From Irpex lacteus (taxonomy: Eukaryota > Basidiomycota > Agaricomycetes > Polyporales > Irpicaceae): 64,000 nucleotides of DNA. Where the stretch lies: assembly GCA_001986395.2 (NCBI GenBank), contig MQVO02000070.1:1-64000 (forward strand), written 5' to 3'. The notes beneath the pieces were generated by a model. The model made no database searches. It saw only the letters and a list, made by a program, of their open reading frames with translations, and had not been told where the DNA came from. Positions 10,809-24,374 of this stretch are shown one piece after another. Every line of letters begins with the position of its first letter. Position 1 is the first letter of the stretch. A program made the position numbers and the translations under genes.

Positions 10809-13800
10809 TCAAACCCTTATACTTTCTGGAGGACCTAGGTAGCTGGGTCGCACACCACCAGTATCTGGAATGAAGTGTAAGCCGATGCGTCAACATTGGC
10901 GTAGCGCGATAGCCCCACCTATGACAATCTTCTGCACGATTACCGTGGGTTCGATCATCCAAATCTGAACAGAACAAGCGTTTCAGTAGTCATATCCTGA
11001 ATGGTGAAGCTTGACTATACCTTCAGCGTATGCGCTTCTGGAGCCAAAGGGAAAGTATTATTGACAAAAACGATGTTGTTCGCCTGGTTACTATCGTCAA
11101 TTCCGGCCAGAGCCTTGCCACTAGAATGATGCTCACAGCAAATCCATCAAGCCCGTCCCAGGCGTCCGGAAGGTTGCCTGGAATTGCAGAGGGTATGAAG
11201 TAATTTGTCTGCGGTTCGCCTGAATCGATCGACACAGCGAATCCCACAGGTCGATCGTCACCATTAGCGTTCAAGGTTGGTGACACTAATGTCGTTACGG
11301 TGACATTCCCACCGCCTGCAATAGTGTTGAAGGAGAAGAAGTCATACTCGCTTGATGCATACGTTGTCAGCTCGGTACAAAACAACCCTACTAATCTAGC
11401 CACGTACAGACTGGGACCAGAACCTGCGGTAAAGTTCTGTTCACCACCACCACGAGGGAAGGGAGTGACGGCAGAAGATATGCACCCGTGGTTTGGTAGT
11501 TCAACCCAGGTAATACCATCTACGGTCGTGTTTCTGGATGCATGAGCAGCTTCGATCGAAATACCCCCGTCACCCTCGACGAAGCCTAAACACAACGTTA
11601 AGTATGCTTCTGTTCCAGAGATACGAGGTTAATGAACACCTGTGAAGTTTGACGGCACGGACGTATGATTCGCAATGAATATGATGGCCTGCGACTCCAT
11701 AGGTTGATTAGTTGCATTCGCTGTGAGGCTGATCTGCGCATATCCAATGTCGGGTACTTGACTCCAATCTACGGAGGCGAACACGCGTATCTCTGGGTTC
11801 TGCAAGCTTATTGAGCCTTTCGAAGAGGAAAGCCTGAGCCAACTAGCATTCGTTGTCGCCGAGAAAGTGAAAGAATTAGGTCCACCCGCTCCGATGTCGA
11901 TGAACACATTCCCAAGTGGGACGAAGCGGTCGAAGTTGATGACGGGTGTAGAACAGGAGTATCCGAGCGCACAGTCGTTGGGATTATCACCGGGCCTACA
12001 TATGAGTCAAGAAACATTGAGCATTCATGGGGTGGCAGTTTGACGTGATATTTACCATGCTCCAAGACTATTCTCGAGAGCGACCCTCATCGGACCGGGC
12101 AGGGCTTGTTTTCTAGCCTGGACCTTGGTGATCAGGGGAAGCCTAGACGACCAATATGAACCTAGCTTTCATGAGAATAAGAGCTCACTCACGTATTCGC
12201 TTGGGGCTGTTGCCAATAATAGTACATGACGTGTGTCTGATCCATCATGTGGTCCCATTTTCCTAGAACAGCTTTGTATACTGTTGCACAAAAACTGAGT
12301 TATATGTGCTCACCGTTAAGTAACTGATGGTATTCTACTTCAAGATCGTAGTCTTGGTCGAACAGGGCTTCCGTTTGATTTGCGAAGTTGTTGGCGCTGA
12401 GTCGAGCCTGGCTGGCTCGCAAGTTGTTGATCCCTGCTGAGATCCACATATTGGCGAGCGTATACGTGGCTTGGATCGGATGCTGAACTAGCTGAAAGAA
12501 AGCTGCTTTCTTCTCCGAAGATATCGAGTTATATAGGCGAGTCGACGCATCACTCATGTTCTTCAAAAGATCCAGTGCGCTCTCCGCTCTATATGGAGGT
12601 GAGTCTTGTCGGATGTTAACGCAAAAACAGAAGACGTACTCTCGGTAGTTGACCAAACTATAGGTCGTTGAATTGAGAAGTTCCGGCTTTCTCCTGGCAT
12701 TGAAGCGTGTGACGTTGAATATAAGTTCCGTGACTTCTTGAGTATCCGCTGCAGAGAGGTCGAATTCTCTCTTTGCCCAAGCGCTGACGAAAGAATCGAT
12801 ATTATCACGGTTCCATATGCTGGAGTTCCAGCCGAGTGCCAAGAAGAATTCTGTACTCATTTCGTATGGCTTCAAGTCTCCCACGTTCAACATCCAAATG
12901 CGAGTGGCGTTTCGATCGACGGCGAGCGACATTTGTTCCCATATCTGGATACGCGGTCAGTAGTTGCTGTCCGTAACGACAGATGATGACGCTACCTTCG
13001 TTACTTGAGACGACTGTGTAATTAGAGCGTCAGTTAAGTTCATGGCGGACGTGTAATTAGATGCTCTAGTACCGTAATCCATTTATAATCTCTTGGGTCG
13101 CCCACCTGCAGCATACTTCAGTGAGCCATACATGCGTAATTGAGCTGCTTCCGACGTACATAGTCCACCTAGAAACGGAAGTCAATGGTGGGAAAAGATG
13201 GACAACGATAAGTGATTACTTACATGATAGTATATCCCGGCGCCCCCGGTCCTGTTTCGCTCACTAATAACAGGGAATCGTCGGATGTTTCCCCAGCTAC
13301 CCGCAGATGATAGGTAATGTGAGATTATTCTTGTAAAGGGATGCGGCAAAAACTTACTTGTCGTCCGTCCAGAGTAATGTCACGTCGTCAGGAACCTGCA
13401 TTCCAGCTTCATAGTACCCTTGAACTTCTTTGTCTGACAATGTAAGGATAAGCTTCGGGACTTCTCCGATGTATTGTTTACTTACATAGACACCACATCT
13501 GCGGGATAGTTGTTACGTCGGACGTATTGAACACGCTAGAAAGAATCTGTCTTTGGCCTGTGATCACAGCTTCTAGCCCAGGTATATCCATGGTAGGGGA
13601 TAATGGCACTTGCGAAATCGTTAGAACAGTCGACTTCACGCTCGGTCAAACGAGTTCTCTTACAGTCACCCAATCCTTTCAAGACCTCAGTACTTCCTCG
13701 TGAAGCTAAATCGGACAAAATTACGCACCTCGCATGCCAAGGGTGAATACATTCTCGAAATTCTTCGCCCGTTCTGCACCAACTGTCCAGAACTCGGTAA

Positions 13801-15000
13801 CACCCTGACGATTGGTGGTATAATTCCAAGCGCCTTGACCAAACAGGTTCCATTCGATGGGGGTACTACGCATCATCGGCTCCTCGTGGCTAGTGCCCAT
13901 CACTATACCATACCAATCTGCGAGAACCTGACTTTCAGGATCGTCCACGGCAAAAGCACTATATAGCATGCGTGATCGTTAGTCACAGTAGATGACCAAG
14001 AGAGCATATCATCACCTGCTCCAAATAGCTTGAAGGATGCATGAGTAGCGGAAACAGCCCATTCTGAGACTATTACGCACCTGGCCACAGGTAATTGCCC
14101 TTCAGACGCAGAATGAGTTCGAATCTGATAGGGCATGTTATGAGAAATACTAAATCAACCATAAAATCCTCACAGTTTCGTGTAGAAAAGGTGATTGAAC
14201 GGCGAACCCGTGAGGGGCGCGCCTGTACCATTAGTAAACTTCTCCATTGCCCAATTCTGTAATGCAGGTTGCTCGTCATTGAGAAATATTCCACGATACT
14301 TGACTACAGGCGTGCCATGTGAACACCCAGACGAAAGGACAGATACGTCGGAGTGCTTCGTCGCAGGCACGTCCGCCCACCTATCAGAACGATGCGTCAT
14401 TAAGGCATGATATTCGCAAATGAGAGAAATCAAAGGCGCACCAATACCACGGGGATTGACCTAAGCCCTATGTGAGTACCATGGTCATAAGCAGATATTC
14501 ATAAACTCACCAAACTGTTCGGAGTGATCATACAAGGCGAAGATAGAGCCTCGCTTGTCAGACCCAATTACCACATACGCAGATCCAACGCCAGGAAGGG
14601 GATTTTTGACTTCCCGTGCCATGAAAGACTCCCAGGAGCCTTGAATCGAGGAGACGTTCAATTGTGCATGAGATACAACTTGCTCGATCAGAGAAGATTT
14701 CCCGAGAGTGCCAACAATAATCGCGGAAGGAATCTTCTGCGTGCCTTTAGCAGTGACGTTTCGTAACGATGGTTTAACTCCAGTGACAGCCTGGATATCC
14801 GAGGCGAAATCGAACGCGGCACGTTGGACGCCAGGCCAGTCATCTTCGGATAGAAAGATTGGGGTAGCTCGGCCGTCACTGACGATGGAGAACGCTTGAG
14901 AAGATGGTTTGAATGTTACGCAGCTCTGTTGCCCAATGGCTACTGCGGTGCGCACGCCGTATAGCAGTAACACAACTACCAGACGATACATGGTGAGCAT
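10809..15000 (-). CDS. secreted glycoside hydrolase family 115 xylan alpha-(4-O-methyl)glucuronidase
   Basis: GH115 enzymes remove (methyl)glucuronic acid side chains from xylan outside the cell. The gene is cut into more than a dozen exons over 4.2 kb. A hydrophobic signal peptide (MYRLVVVLLLYGVRTAVA) begins the protein. In-frame ATGs at 15033, 15000 and 14991 are all possible; 15000 is chosen because it gives a short n-region. Family motifs in order: GTLGKSSLIEQ, the spliced SPWYWWADVPATK, YRGIFLNDEQPAL, GNYLWP, FAVDDPESQVLADWYGIVMG followed by TSHEEPMMR, a central helical domain around 12300-12932, and the C-terminal beta-domain with SIEAAHASRNTTVDGITW. The last exons give KIWMIEPTVIVQKIVI and end at the stop at 10809-10811. 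Many N-x-S/T sites fit a secreted protein. No frame break was found in the parts checked; not every splice site was resolved. Confidence 0.9.
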
Positions 15001-15076
15001 AGCGCGGGCAGCACACAATAGTGAATGGTGCATCCGGTTGACTCATATAGACATAGTTCTTCAATAGGACGGTCCG

Positions 15077-15914
15077 CTATCGCTCGTCCACCCATCCATT
15101 ACCGTCATATGGTCTTGTGAGACGACCTTGTGACGAAGGCATCGTCGTTGACCTAAGTAAAGAAAGCAGATAGAAGCTTAATGGCGGGAAAGAGAAGTAA
15201 GGGCGTCCTTACGGGGATCGTAGAATTGAATGCGGCACTTGGGTTTTGGCGGTGAGTAGCGGTGGGCTTCCAACACGTTTGATGGCGATGACGTTACTGT
15301 ATCGCGGTGCGTTGTAAGAATAGACACAATGTATCCTTCGCAAAACCTGAGACCACTTTTGTGAGTGTGTATATGCAGGCCACATCTGTATGCGTAAGTA
15401 TGCTCTAATGACTGTCAGGTGTTCCTTGAACTTTAGTGTACCATTCAAGTTCAACAAGTCTGGAGAGCACAAGTACGTGATATAGTGAGGTAAAGTTTCG
15501 ATATCGAACGAATATTGACTTACCTACCTCGGACACTGCACTCTGAGCGGACGACGCATCTCCAACTTGCAAAACTTGTTGGAACTTTGCAGCAATGGTC
15601 ACTGGCACCGGCAGCTCAACTTTCAGTCCTCTAGCGCTCCTTTGCCACGTGACGCTCGACGCCACAAGGGCAGCGGCAACGCGGAGCTCGAGTCTCAGAT
15701 CTCAGATCCCGCCTTGACTCAGCTGGCCGGGTAGCCGCAGCGGTACAGTATGCTCATCATTTTGAGGACTCGGACTGTACTTACTCTGAGCATGTATGTC
15801 AGTGGTGTGCTTGAGCCACCACACAAAAGCCAAGATGACAACTGGTATAGCCCCCAGGTAATGCCCAATAAGTAACGACAGACTCAGGCCCCGACAGGGG
15901 AGTCGGGACAGCAT
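15077..15914 (-). CDS. hypothetical small multi-exon protein, possibly with an N-terminal membrane anchor
   Basis: I do not recognise the family. A chain of exons can be joined in frame. A first exon (to about 15794) encodes a hydrophobic stretch IPVVILAFVWWLKHTTD. An exon from about 15710 to 15536 holds RVAAALVASSVTWQRSARG and VELPVPVTIAAKFQQVLQ. One from about 15471 ends near 15225 with SNVIAIKRVGSPP. A last exon from about 15160 ends in RLTRPYDGNGWVDER at the stop 15077-15079. The GTAAGT and GTAAGG donors look genuine. The proposed first exon overlaps the inverted repeat at 15.9 kb, so the true start may differ. It lies 76 bp upstream of the GH115 start in the same direction. Whether it is a working gene is uncertain. 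Confidence 0.4.
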
Positions 15915-16145
15915 GTGGCGCCAGGACCCCAGACCACTCCCGTGCGCTTAGACAGCTCAAGCCCGGGCCCATGAATGCATCACATGTGTTGGAAATAATA
16001 GATAACATCCAGTATAGCAGTTAATTATACACTTCGTGTTCAGAATAAGACCACCTTGCATTTATATACATGTTGCAACTGCCAATTCTCGCAACTTCTC
16101 CAGGCGCGCGGGAGTGGTCTGGGGTCTTGGCGCCACATGTCGCCC
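15898..16145. repeat. imperfect inverted repeat, possible degenerate MITE
   Basis: A ~36-bp arm at about 15915-15950 (CATGTGGCGCCA, then GACCCCAGACCACTCCC) recurs in reverse complement at about 16110-16145 with only two mismatches, separated by ~160 bp. Similarity continues weakly outward (a GGGGcgaca-like block). No transposase and no clear target-site duplication were found. Confidence 0.5.
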
Positions 16146-17237
16146 CTGCTTGGATTTGTACTCGAAAGCGCTGCCGCGAGTTGGCAGCAGTTCTTGCTCC
16201 CAAATTTAGGCTCAGCATTCGTAAGTTGTATCTTGAAGGAATACCTACAAATAAAAAACTTGAACTTGTTTCAATCGTCCCTCACTGGGATCGAACTTTC
16301 AGCATACAGAAGCGCCAGTGGAGGCGATATTCATCGTCTATATTAGGTTTAGATGTTCATTAAACGCGTATCACCATTCAACAGAGAGAGCTTTGCTCCG
16401 AAGAGCAATGATCTTTTCACACTCGTGTCTGTCGTTATTGATTTTGCTGTAAGGATTCTGACGTTGATGAACTCAAACGATTCCAGGGAACCATCATTGG
16501 GGCGTCGTCCGCTGCTGCTTTATGGTGCGTTATCCCGTAACGCCAAGCACTGGACGCGGGAGACTCCTATCATGGTTAGCAGGTACTGTAGCTATTCTAT
16601 CGTCTGAAGGCCTGTATTCAGTGCGCAACACATTCTAGGTACGACTACCAGGTGACGTCTACGCGTTTGCTTTGACAGTTTGCAACTCATATCGTGTCCT
16701 GAATCAACACCAAATGGGACGGTAATATGACATGTCTGGCCTCCGTGGCACGACCAATGGAGTCTTTCGCGCGCCGGAAGATGAATGTTACAGCATATTC
16801 TACGGCTTCAGACATCCGCACCGCCACGCGTTCAACTCAAAACCCTCTAGAAATCAGAGCAAGCGTCAACAATGCATGCCTTACGACGTAGCCGACACCT
16901 CGTGAGCCGACGTTGTAGATTTAGAGTACCCTCTAACGAATCACAGAACACCTACCTACCTTAGAGAGCCTTCTCACCAAGCATTCTCCTGTGCGGAACC
17001 GCCAGCTTGCATTCAATGCCCGTTGACGCTGTGGAGCTTACTTGTCAATTTCTGTCAACGACTTGTGGGATCTGAATAAGGTCTGAAATTGTGAGTCGCT
17101 CACAACATTTGCGTGCGGTTTCTCATACCTCCGTTCCCGTGTGATGCATCATGATGCACGTCATAGTAAGTATACCAGAAAACGCCATGAGGCCGGGACC
17201 CTAAAGATATTCACTGGAACGCTAGGTATGTCTGGCG
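16146..17237. other. long intergenic stretch upstream of the hydrophobin
   Basis: About 1.1 kb without a supported gene. Several short open frames occur but none has a domain or splice continuity. It probably includes the hydrophobin promoter. Confidence 0.4.
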
Positions 17238-17245
17238 TATAAATA
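17238..17245 (+). promoter_or_regulatory. TATA box of the hydrophobin gene
   Basis: TATAAATA lies 84 bp upstream of the hydrophobin ATG, at the usual distance for a highly expressed fungal gene, with a C/T-rich stretch (CTTTTCTCTCC) near the expected start site. Confidence 0.6.
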
Positions 17246-17321
17246 CAGCCCCATTACCGCCTAGTTTCTGTAGTCCCAGCACCAGCAGCAGACTTTTCTC
17301 TCCAACTTGAAGCTCTCAGAC

Positions 17322-17849
17322 ATGTTCTCTCGCATCTCTACCATTTCGCTCCTCGCCCTCACTACCCTTGCGGTCGCCACACCAGCTCCCGCTGAGAAGC
17401 GTTGGGGCTCGCCCACTACCACCCCGGCCACGACGAAGACGGTGACAGTCACCGCTCCCGCCACTACTACTACCATTGCTGCGGGCGACTGCAACACCGG
17501 CTCCATCCAGTGCTGCGACAGCGTCGAGAGTGTAACTAGTCTCCTTACATTTACTACATGTGACTGTCTCATAATGTGACTGCGGACAGGCCAACTCTTC
17601 TGCTCCCTCGGCCATCCTTGGGCTTCTTGGCATCATCCTCACGGACCCCAGTGTTCTCGTTGGTCTCACCTGCTCCCCCATCTCCGTCATCGGCGTTGGA
17701 AGCGGTGACAGTTGCGACGCTCATCCCGTCTGTTGCGAGAACAACAGCTACGTAAGTGCTTGTTCGACATTCGAGTAGCGTCGTCTGCTTATATGGTTCG
17801 TCAACAGGGGAGCCTCATTTCCATTGGCTGCATTCCTGTCTCTCTTTGA
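17322..17849 (+). CDS. class I hydrophobin
   Basis: Hydrophobins are small secreted amphipathic proteins that coat aerial hyphae and fruit bodies. Exons 17322-17531, 17590-17751 and 17808-17849 give 137 aa. Residues 1-20 are a signal peptide (MFSRISTISLLALTTLAVA), followed by a Thr-rich spacer (TTTPATTKTVTVTAPATTTT). All eight Cys are present in the class I pattern: C-x6-CC-x32-C-x13-C-x5-CC-x12-C, ending IPVSL. The spacing between the third and fourth Cys (32 residues) excludes class II. The start is the first ATG in frame, 84 bp downstream of a TATA box. Confidence 0.96.
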
Positions 17850-18448
17850 GTGTCATGACACTGAGGTCAGTATTCTTTTGAGACTCTATCCAACCGAAAT
17901 GCTAACATACCAGCTATAGAACTTGAAGTTGTGGCGCCGCGTGGGTCGGTCTCTTCGAGATTCGGAAAGTCGTGTCTTGAATGGTTTGAATACATAACTG
18001 TCTCATCTCTTGTTCGATAGGATGAATATATGATTTGCTTCTTCGCATGACCTTTTTGAGCTTCAAGATCTCAGTAAACTCTACTAGTAGGTAGTTTTAA
18101 ATCCTAGTCTAAGTGTTGTTCCTTCAAACGTGAGATTCAGGTATAGCATACTTTGACTATTAGCTTTACCATGACCATAATGAGGAATTTGAACGGAGGA
18201 AGAGGAACAGGAAAAGTTTTCGAACAGACAAATAGACACCGGAAAGAGCCGAACCACCAGACAGCATTGCTGATGAAACTCAGGCAAAATTCACGTATTG
18301 GTCAGTGAATGCTCGCTCCGTTCGCAATAAATGGACGACATCTTTGACATGGACGCGACAGTGGCCCTCGTGCGCGGTGACAGCAGTTTGCAAGCGATAC
18401 AATATCTTCTCACAGTTTGAATAGGCTATATAAAGACACACAGTACGA
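17850..18448. other. convergent intergenic region
   Basis: 3' UTR of the hydrophobin and 3' flank of old yellow enzyme A. Nothing else is seen. Confidence 0.35.
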
Positions 18449-19937
<1,489 letters not shown>

Positions 19938-20450
19938 AGCGTTAAGAAAGTAGTGGGGCTAGGACTGCTGCAGGAGGGGAGTGCAAGCTTGCGAGGTCTG
20001 GTGAGAGTGGGCCAATCTTTGCTGCGTATTTATGCGCTCCAAAAAGTGCAAAATAAGATTAGTTATATTGTACGGTGCCTGGTTGAGCAAAGGACGGCCA
20101 CTGGGCGCCTTACCGTTCTCAGACGTTTCGATTTGTGTGAGTTTATGCATAGCGGTCGGTCCTGCAAAGAACATCAGTATAGCAAATCATGTAGGCGTCC
20201 ACAGGTTTGTCAGCAGTGGTCTAGCCTTGCTTCTGATTTTTTCCAAGGCTGTTTCATCCGCAGTGAGACCGCTGGTCGTTCGTTATTGGCTGATCTCATA
20301 CGATGGCACTGCGCAGGAGTCGTAAAATGACATTATATGAAATGTAATTTAGATAACCAGCCACGATACCATCTAAGAACCTAAGCCAGACAATGTCAGA
20401 TGAAGAACGATACGATCAATGCTGGAGCTTCCTACTGGCAAATTTTACGG
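19938..20450. other. intergenic spacer between OYE-A and ORC3
   Basis: Promoter of OYE-A and 3' flank of ORC3. No other gene is seen. Confidence 0.35.
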
Positions 20451-23400
20451 CTAGTCTGGCACATCGTAAACCGTTTTGAACACATGATCAGCCTTTCTCC
20501 CCGTGTGCTTGATGAAGCCCATATAATCGAGTTCGTGAAGAGCTCTCATGAACCGTGCATGCACCTCTCTTGCCCAATTCTCTTCCTCATCCTCATCGTC
20601 TAGCTCGTCGTCCGCTTCGGCTGCTTTCTTCTTCCCCTTGCCCCGTCGTTTCGGTTTTACGGCACTAGCATGCTTCTCCCTTTGGGTATCAAGGACCACC
20701 GCGAATGACTCGTAAAGATCATAGATATTGATCAGTCTTCCTGCTTCCATGTACCGCCTAAACAAGATATTTGTGTCAGAAAGCTCCCAGAGTTCCAGAA
20801 TTTCGTTTGCCGGTTCATCGTCTGTCGTTTTTTCTGTATCAGCGCCACTGGACAGGTACAAGGTCCGATGCGCTTGTACAACATCGGAAGGACAAAGTAG
20901 TGCATTGACGATAGTTGCTCGAGGAGCAGGATTAATCAGCTAAGTCCAGGAAGAGTGTTAGTCAGCGATCGGCAGCTGGATAGGAGCACGTCACCTCGGA
21001 GGGAAAGAGCCCGATGCCCGTACTCCAGATATTCCATAGAGGTTGTTGGTTCAATGGCGCGAGACGATTTCTGTGTAATGCAAAGCTAGTCAGATTAAGA
21101 GCTAGGCCGTATTGACCAAGACTTACTCTACGTAGGACGAAAACCACTCTGCGACACTTGATGCCACAGTAGAGGCCTTCTTGACGACGGTGGGCTCTTC
21201 GGCCAAAGTCGCGTTTTGAGCTGCAATGTTTCCCCTTGCTTGTACTAAAAACTCGCGTGTCTCTGTCTCGCTCTGCCGAAGTTCGGCGGATTGAAGGCGG
21301 TAGAAGAGTCCGTATATCTCGCCAAGCAGGGCGTCCAGTTGATTGTCATGCAATTTTCTGAACAGTTGAATCGTGTCAGGTTTGCGTCATGAGTACCCAA
21401 TCAAACATATAGCAGTGCAGCTGACTAACCTGACCATCAACGCCAGGTGTTTTACGTCTCTACCCACTCGCCCACGGACCATCCGACCCATGAATGTAAG
21501 CTCTGAGCCCTCTTGCCCTGTAGTAGAGGCAGATGGCTTGTAACCATGGGATAGCATGAACCTCTTCACGATTCTGATAACTTGGTACCCGAGCCGCATA
21601 TGAGCCGCCCGTTTACGGAAGTCGTCACGGGCGCTGTTGAGTAAGGACAGCAATCCCTCAAGCGGTAAATGATCCCAATCGACATCATTGAGATATTCAG
21701 GAATATCCTTGGGAGACTCGTTAGGAGCTGTTTCACTCCACAATCTGACAAGAAGCTTATCAGCGAGAGGGAATAATGATGTCTGGCGTATGCGTGTAGC
21801 CGCCTCTCGCAGCGCGGCATCAGAGCCGGATCCATGAACAAAACTGGTCAACGGTGCTTCGAAGTGTCTGATATGAATTATCTGCGAAGATTGTGCATCA
21901 GTATGACATATAATATCAAACAGAATAACTGCAATTCACTTGTAGGATGGTAAGAGTTGCGTCAAGAGAAGATGTATGGCGTGAGGCAAATTCGGCCAGG
22001 AACTCAAGAGCAGCAGGGCCTAGTGAGATATCCGGTTCAAAGTCTGGATCGAAGAACGTCTAGCAAAGGTATGTAAATTCAATCGCAAGACCGTGGAAAG
22101 TTAACGTACCTTTTCAATTATAGTGTTGACGAGATCTAACCCTGACGGCGCGGCATGAATACAAACGCGTAGGAGTGCCACGATGGAACGGGAATATGCG
22201 GCGTGCAGATGAGACATAGTCGACGGTGCGGATGAGTCGAGTAAGAACACTAGAGGGAGCTGGAGGATGTGCTTGCTACCGGTCGAAAGGCGGACAAGTC
22301 AGGTACACATTATGTGCAAGGTCGTCTTTCGTACCTGCAGATATAAAAGACGTCTTGCATCACGTTGGGATCAAGCTGTTCGAAGTCATGCAGAACGATT
22401 ACTAGTTGGGGATGCCAGCCTAAGGACGCATATGTTACGAGAATACGATATTGCTCGAGGGAATTAACATACCATTCAACTGGGACAATGCATTATACCA
22501 TGCTTTGAGCGAATTTATATCGTAAGGGGCAAGAGAGGTTGCAGATCTTTGTCTTGCGCCACTCGGGACTGCCGTGCAAAACTGAGATTTGGCTCGGATG
22601 AATAGCGCGATAACTCACACTGAATGACAAGTTCGTCCTCCTCGTCCTCCTCTCGCCGTTCTATAAATCCTGTGATGATGGCCCTCATCGCGCTCGCCAA
22701 GTTGACACAATCCGACGGATGGAAGTGAGTCGCCAGGCATCGACCTTCCTCTAACCCATCAGCTTCTTCTTGAGCCATGCGGCCTTTACCCTTTGCTGGC
22801 CGGCGACTTCTCCCGGGATCTTCACCCTTCCTTCTGTGTTCTAGTGTGGCGACTACGTCTGGTATGACCGATAGACCGCCAGCAGATGCTGTAGGAGGTT
22901 TGATCCAGCGGATCTCTTTGCTACCAAACCTATGACTACTCACCAGACACAGCGACCACGGGCAGCTCAGTGGAGGGGAGGCCGGGTAGAATATCCTTTG
23001 AATACGCGTCGTAAATACTCGTCTTCACAGCAGATACAATCGGAGCCTGTAAGTCGCGTATGATGGCCTAGGACGACGCGACAAAGGCGGCATCAGGTGT
23101 CAGTACCAGCTACCCACGACTCTACTATGTTGCACGACGCACCCGCACGCGTTCTAAGCATCTTCCCCACGCTATCTCATATGCCTCTAATTGAATGCCG
23201 TATTTGTGCTCTGGCCTTCTACCTGTTGATGTCCGTTCCTTGACTTTCCTGGACCGTGAATTGCCTGCGAGAGCAGGTCGATAAACGGTGTCTCCTCAAG
23301 CTCAGAGTACCTCACCTGCCGAAGAGGAGGGTTTCGTGAGAAGAATGCATGTCTGTATTGTTGGACTTAGATGTGATTAGTTTTCCATGAATATTGGGTG

Positions 23401-23570
23401 CACACCTTTGTCGGGTCATCGAGGTCGGAAACTAAAGACATCTTGGCCGCCTGCACTGCGCGCTCTTTCGAGCCGCCCACTTCTTGCTCCTGAACCTGAT
23501 GAGTGATTACCCCTGCTAAGGCAGGAAATATCGCGTTGCCTGCAGGAACGCGCTTCGTAGACGTGGACAT
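20451..23570 (-). CDS. ORC3: origin recognition complex subunit 3
   Basis: ORC3 is part of the six-subunit complex that marks replication origins and loads MCM helicase. The gene has many short introns over 3.1 kb. Support comes from the central ATHFHPSDCVNLASAM block typical of the AAA-like Orc3 core, the insert-region helix stretch HFEAPLTSFVHGSGSD, and especially the C terminus: NPAPRATIVNALL, LWELSDTNILFRRYMEAGRL, INIYDLYESFAVVL, and the winged-helix end MGFIKHTGRKADHVFKTVY. A Lys-rich and acidic low-complexity insert (KRRGKGKKK, then DDELDDEDEEE) separates the last two. The start is the ATG at 23570 preceding MSTSTKRVPAGNAIF. The N-terminal exons are the least certain part. Confidence 0.9.
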
Positions 23571-24304
23571 GCTCTCTGAATATTTGAGAAGACGGAGGAC
23601 AGTCTGAAGTATGTTATAGCAAGAACTTAGAAGAAGCGAACAATGGCAATGGTCTTAGCTGCCCGAGTACAATAAAACCTGGACCTCTCTCATGTCCCAA
23701 ACTACAGGAAACTACATAGGCCGTAATCAAGCCACTTTCACTTAACTCAGAAAAAATTCCATAATCACTATCTCATATGCAGATGGCGTTGCTTCATAAG
23801 AGGGCGAAGTGATGAGGCCCAGGTGAGTTCAAGTATCTTTAGGTTCGCAGGTATGGCCCATTGATCTGCTGACAATGTGGCTCAGGTATCAATGCCATGC
23901 AGGACAGTAAGATGCAGCACTGGCTCGTTTGTCTGTACGCTCTAGGAAGAAGCGAGCCAACATTTCCGGGATCTCGTGGCCAACGCGATACGGGAATAAG
24001 GCCCGCCGCGCGGAGAAATGGTACTAGCAAACTCATGGCTACGAGTCAGCGGTTTCGCCGTTACTGCCACCACATTTCCGTCTGTTGCAGCAGTGTGAGA
24101 TAGAATATCCTGCCTTGGTGTGTACATCATCTGGCTATTCTTCGGTATTGAACGCTGATCTTTCTGCCAGTCAGAAGACGAAATATTGTACGGTCAGGAA
24201 CTTCCATCCAATCTAACCCTGCAACGATCTGGAAACATGATGTCCTACTACTCAACTACCGAAGGTTAGCTCGCAATTCATTCTCTCAAGTCTTGGAGTT
24301 CAAG
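23571..24304. other. divergent intergenic region, ORC3 and carboxylesterase
   Basis: About 0.7 kb between divergent genes, containing both promoters. No further gene, repeat or RNA is recognised. Confidence 0.35.
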
Positions 24305-24312
24305 TATAAATA
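24305..24312 (+). promoter_or_regulatory. TATA box of the carboxylesterase gene
   Basis: TATAAATA lies 63 bp upstream of the proposed ATG at 24375. Confidence 0.5.
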
Positions 24313-24374
24313 CTCGAACACGTTGATCGTTCTCACCCCGGCACTCTAAAGCTTTGTCAGACTGGTGTGACACT

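Noticed and set aside
16265..16325. Possible tRNA on the minus strand (AGTTCGATCCC box)
   Set aside because: The flanking bases cannot form a five-pair T stem and no matching 5' acceptor strand lies ~70 bases upstream.
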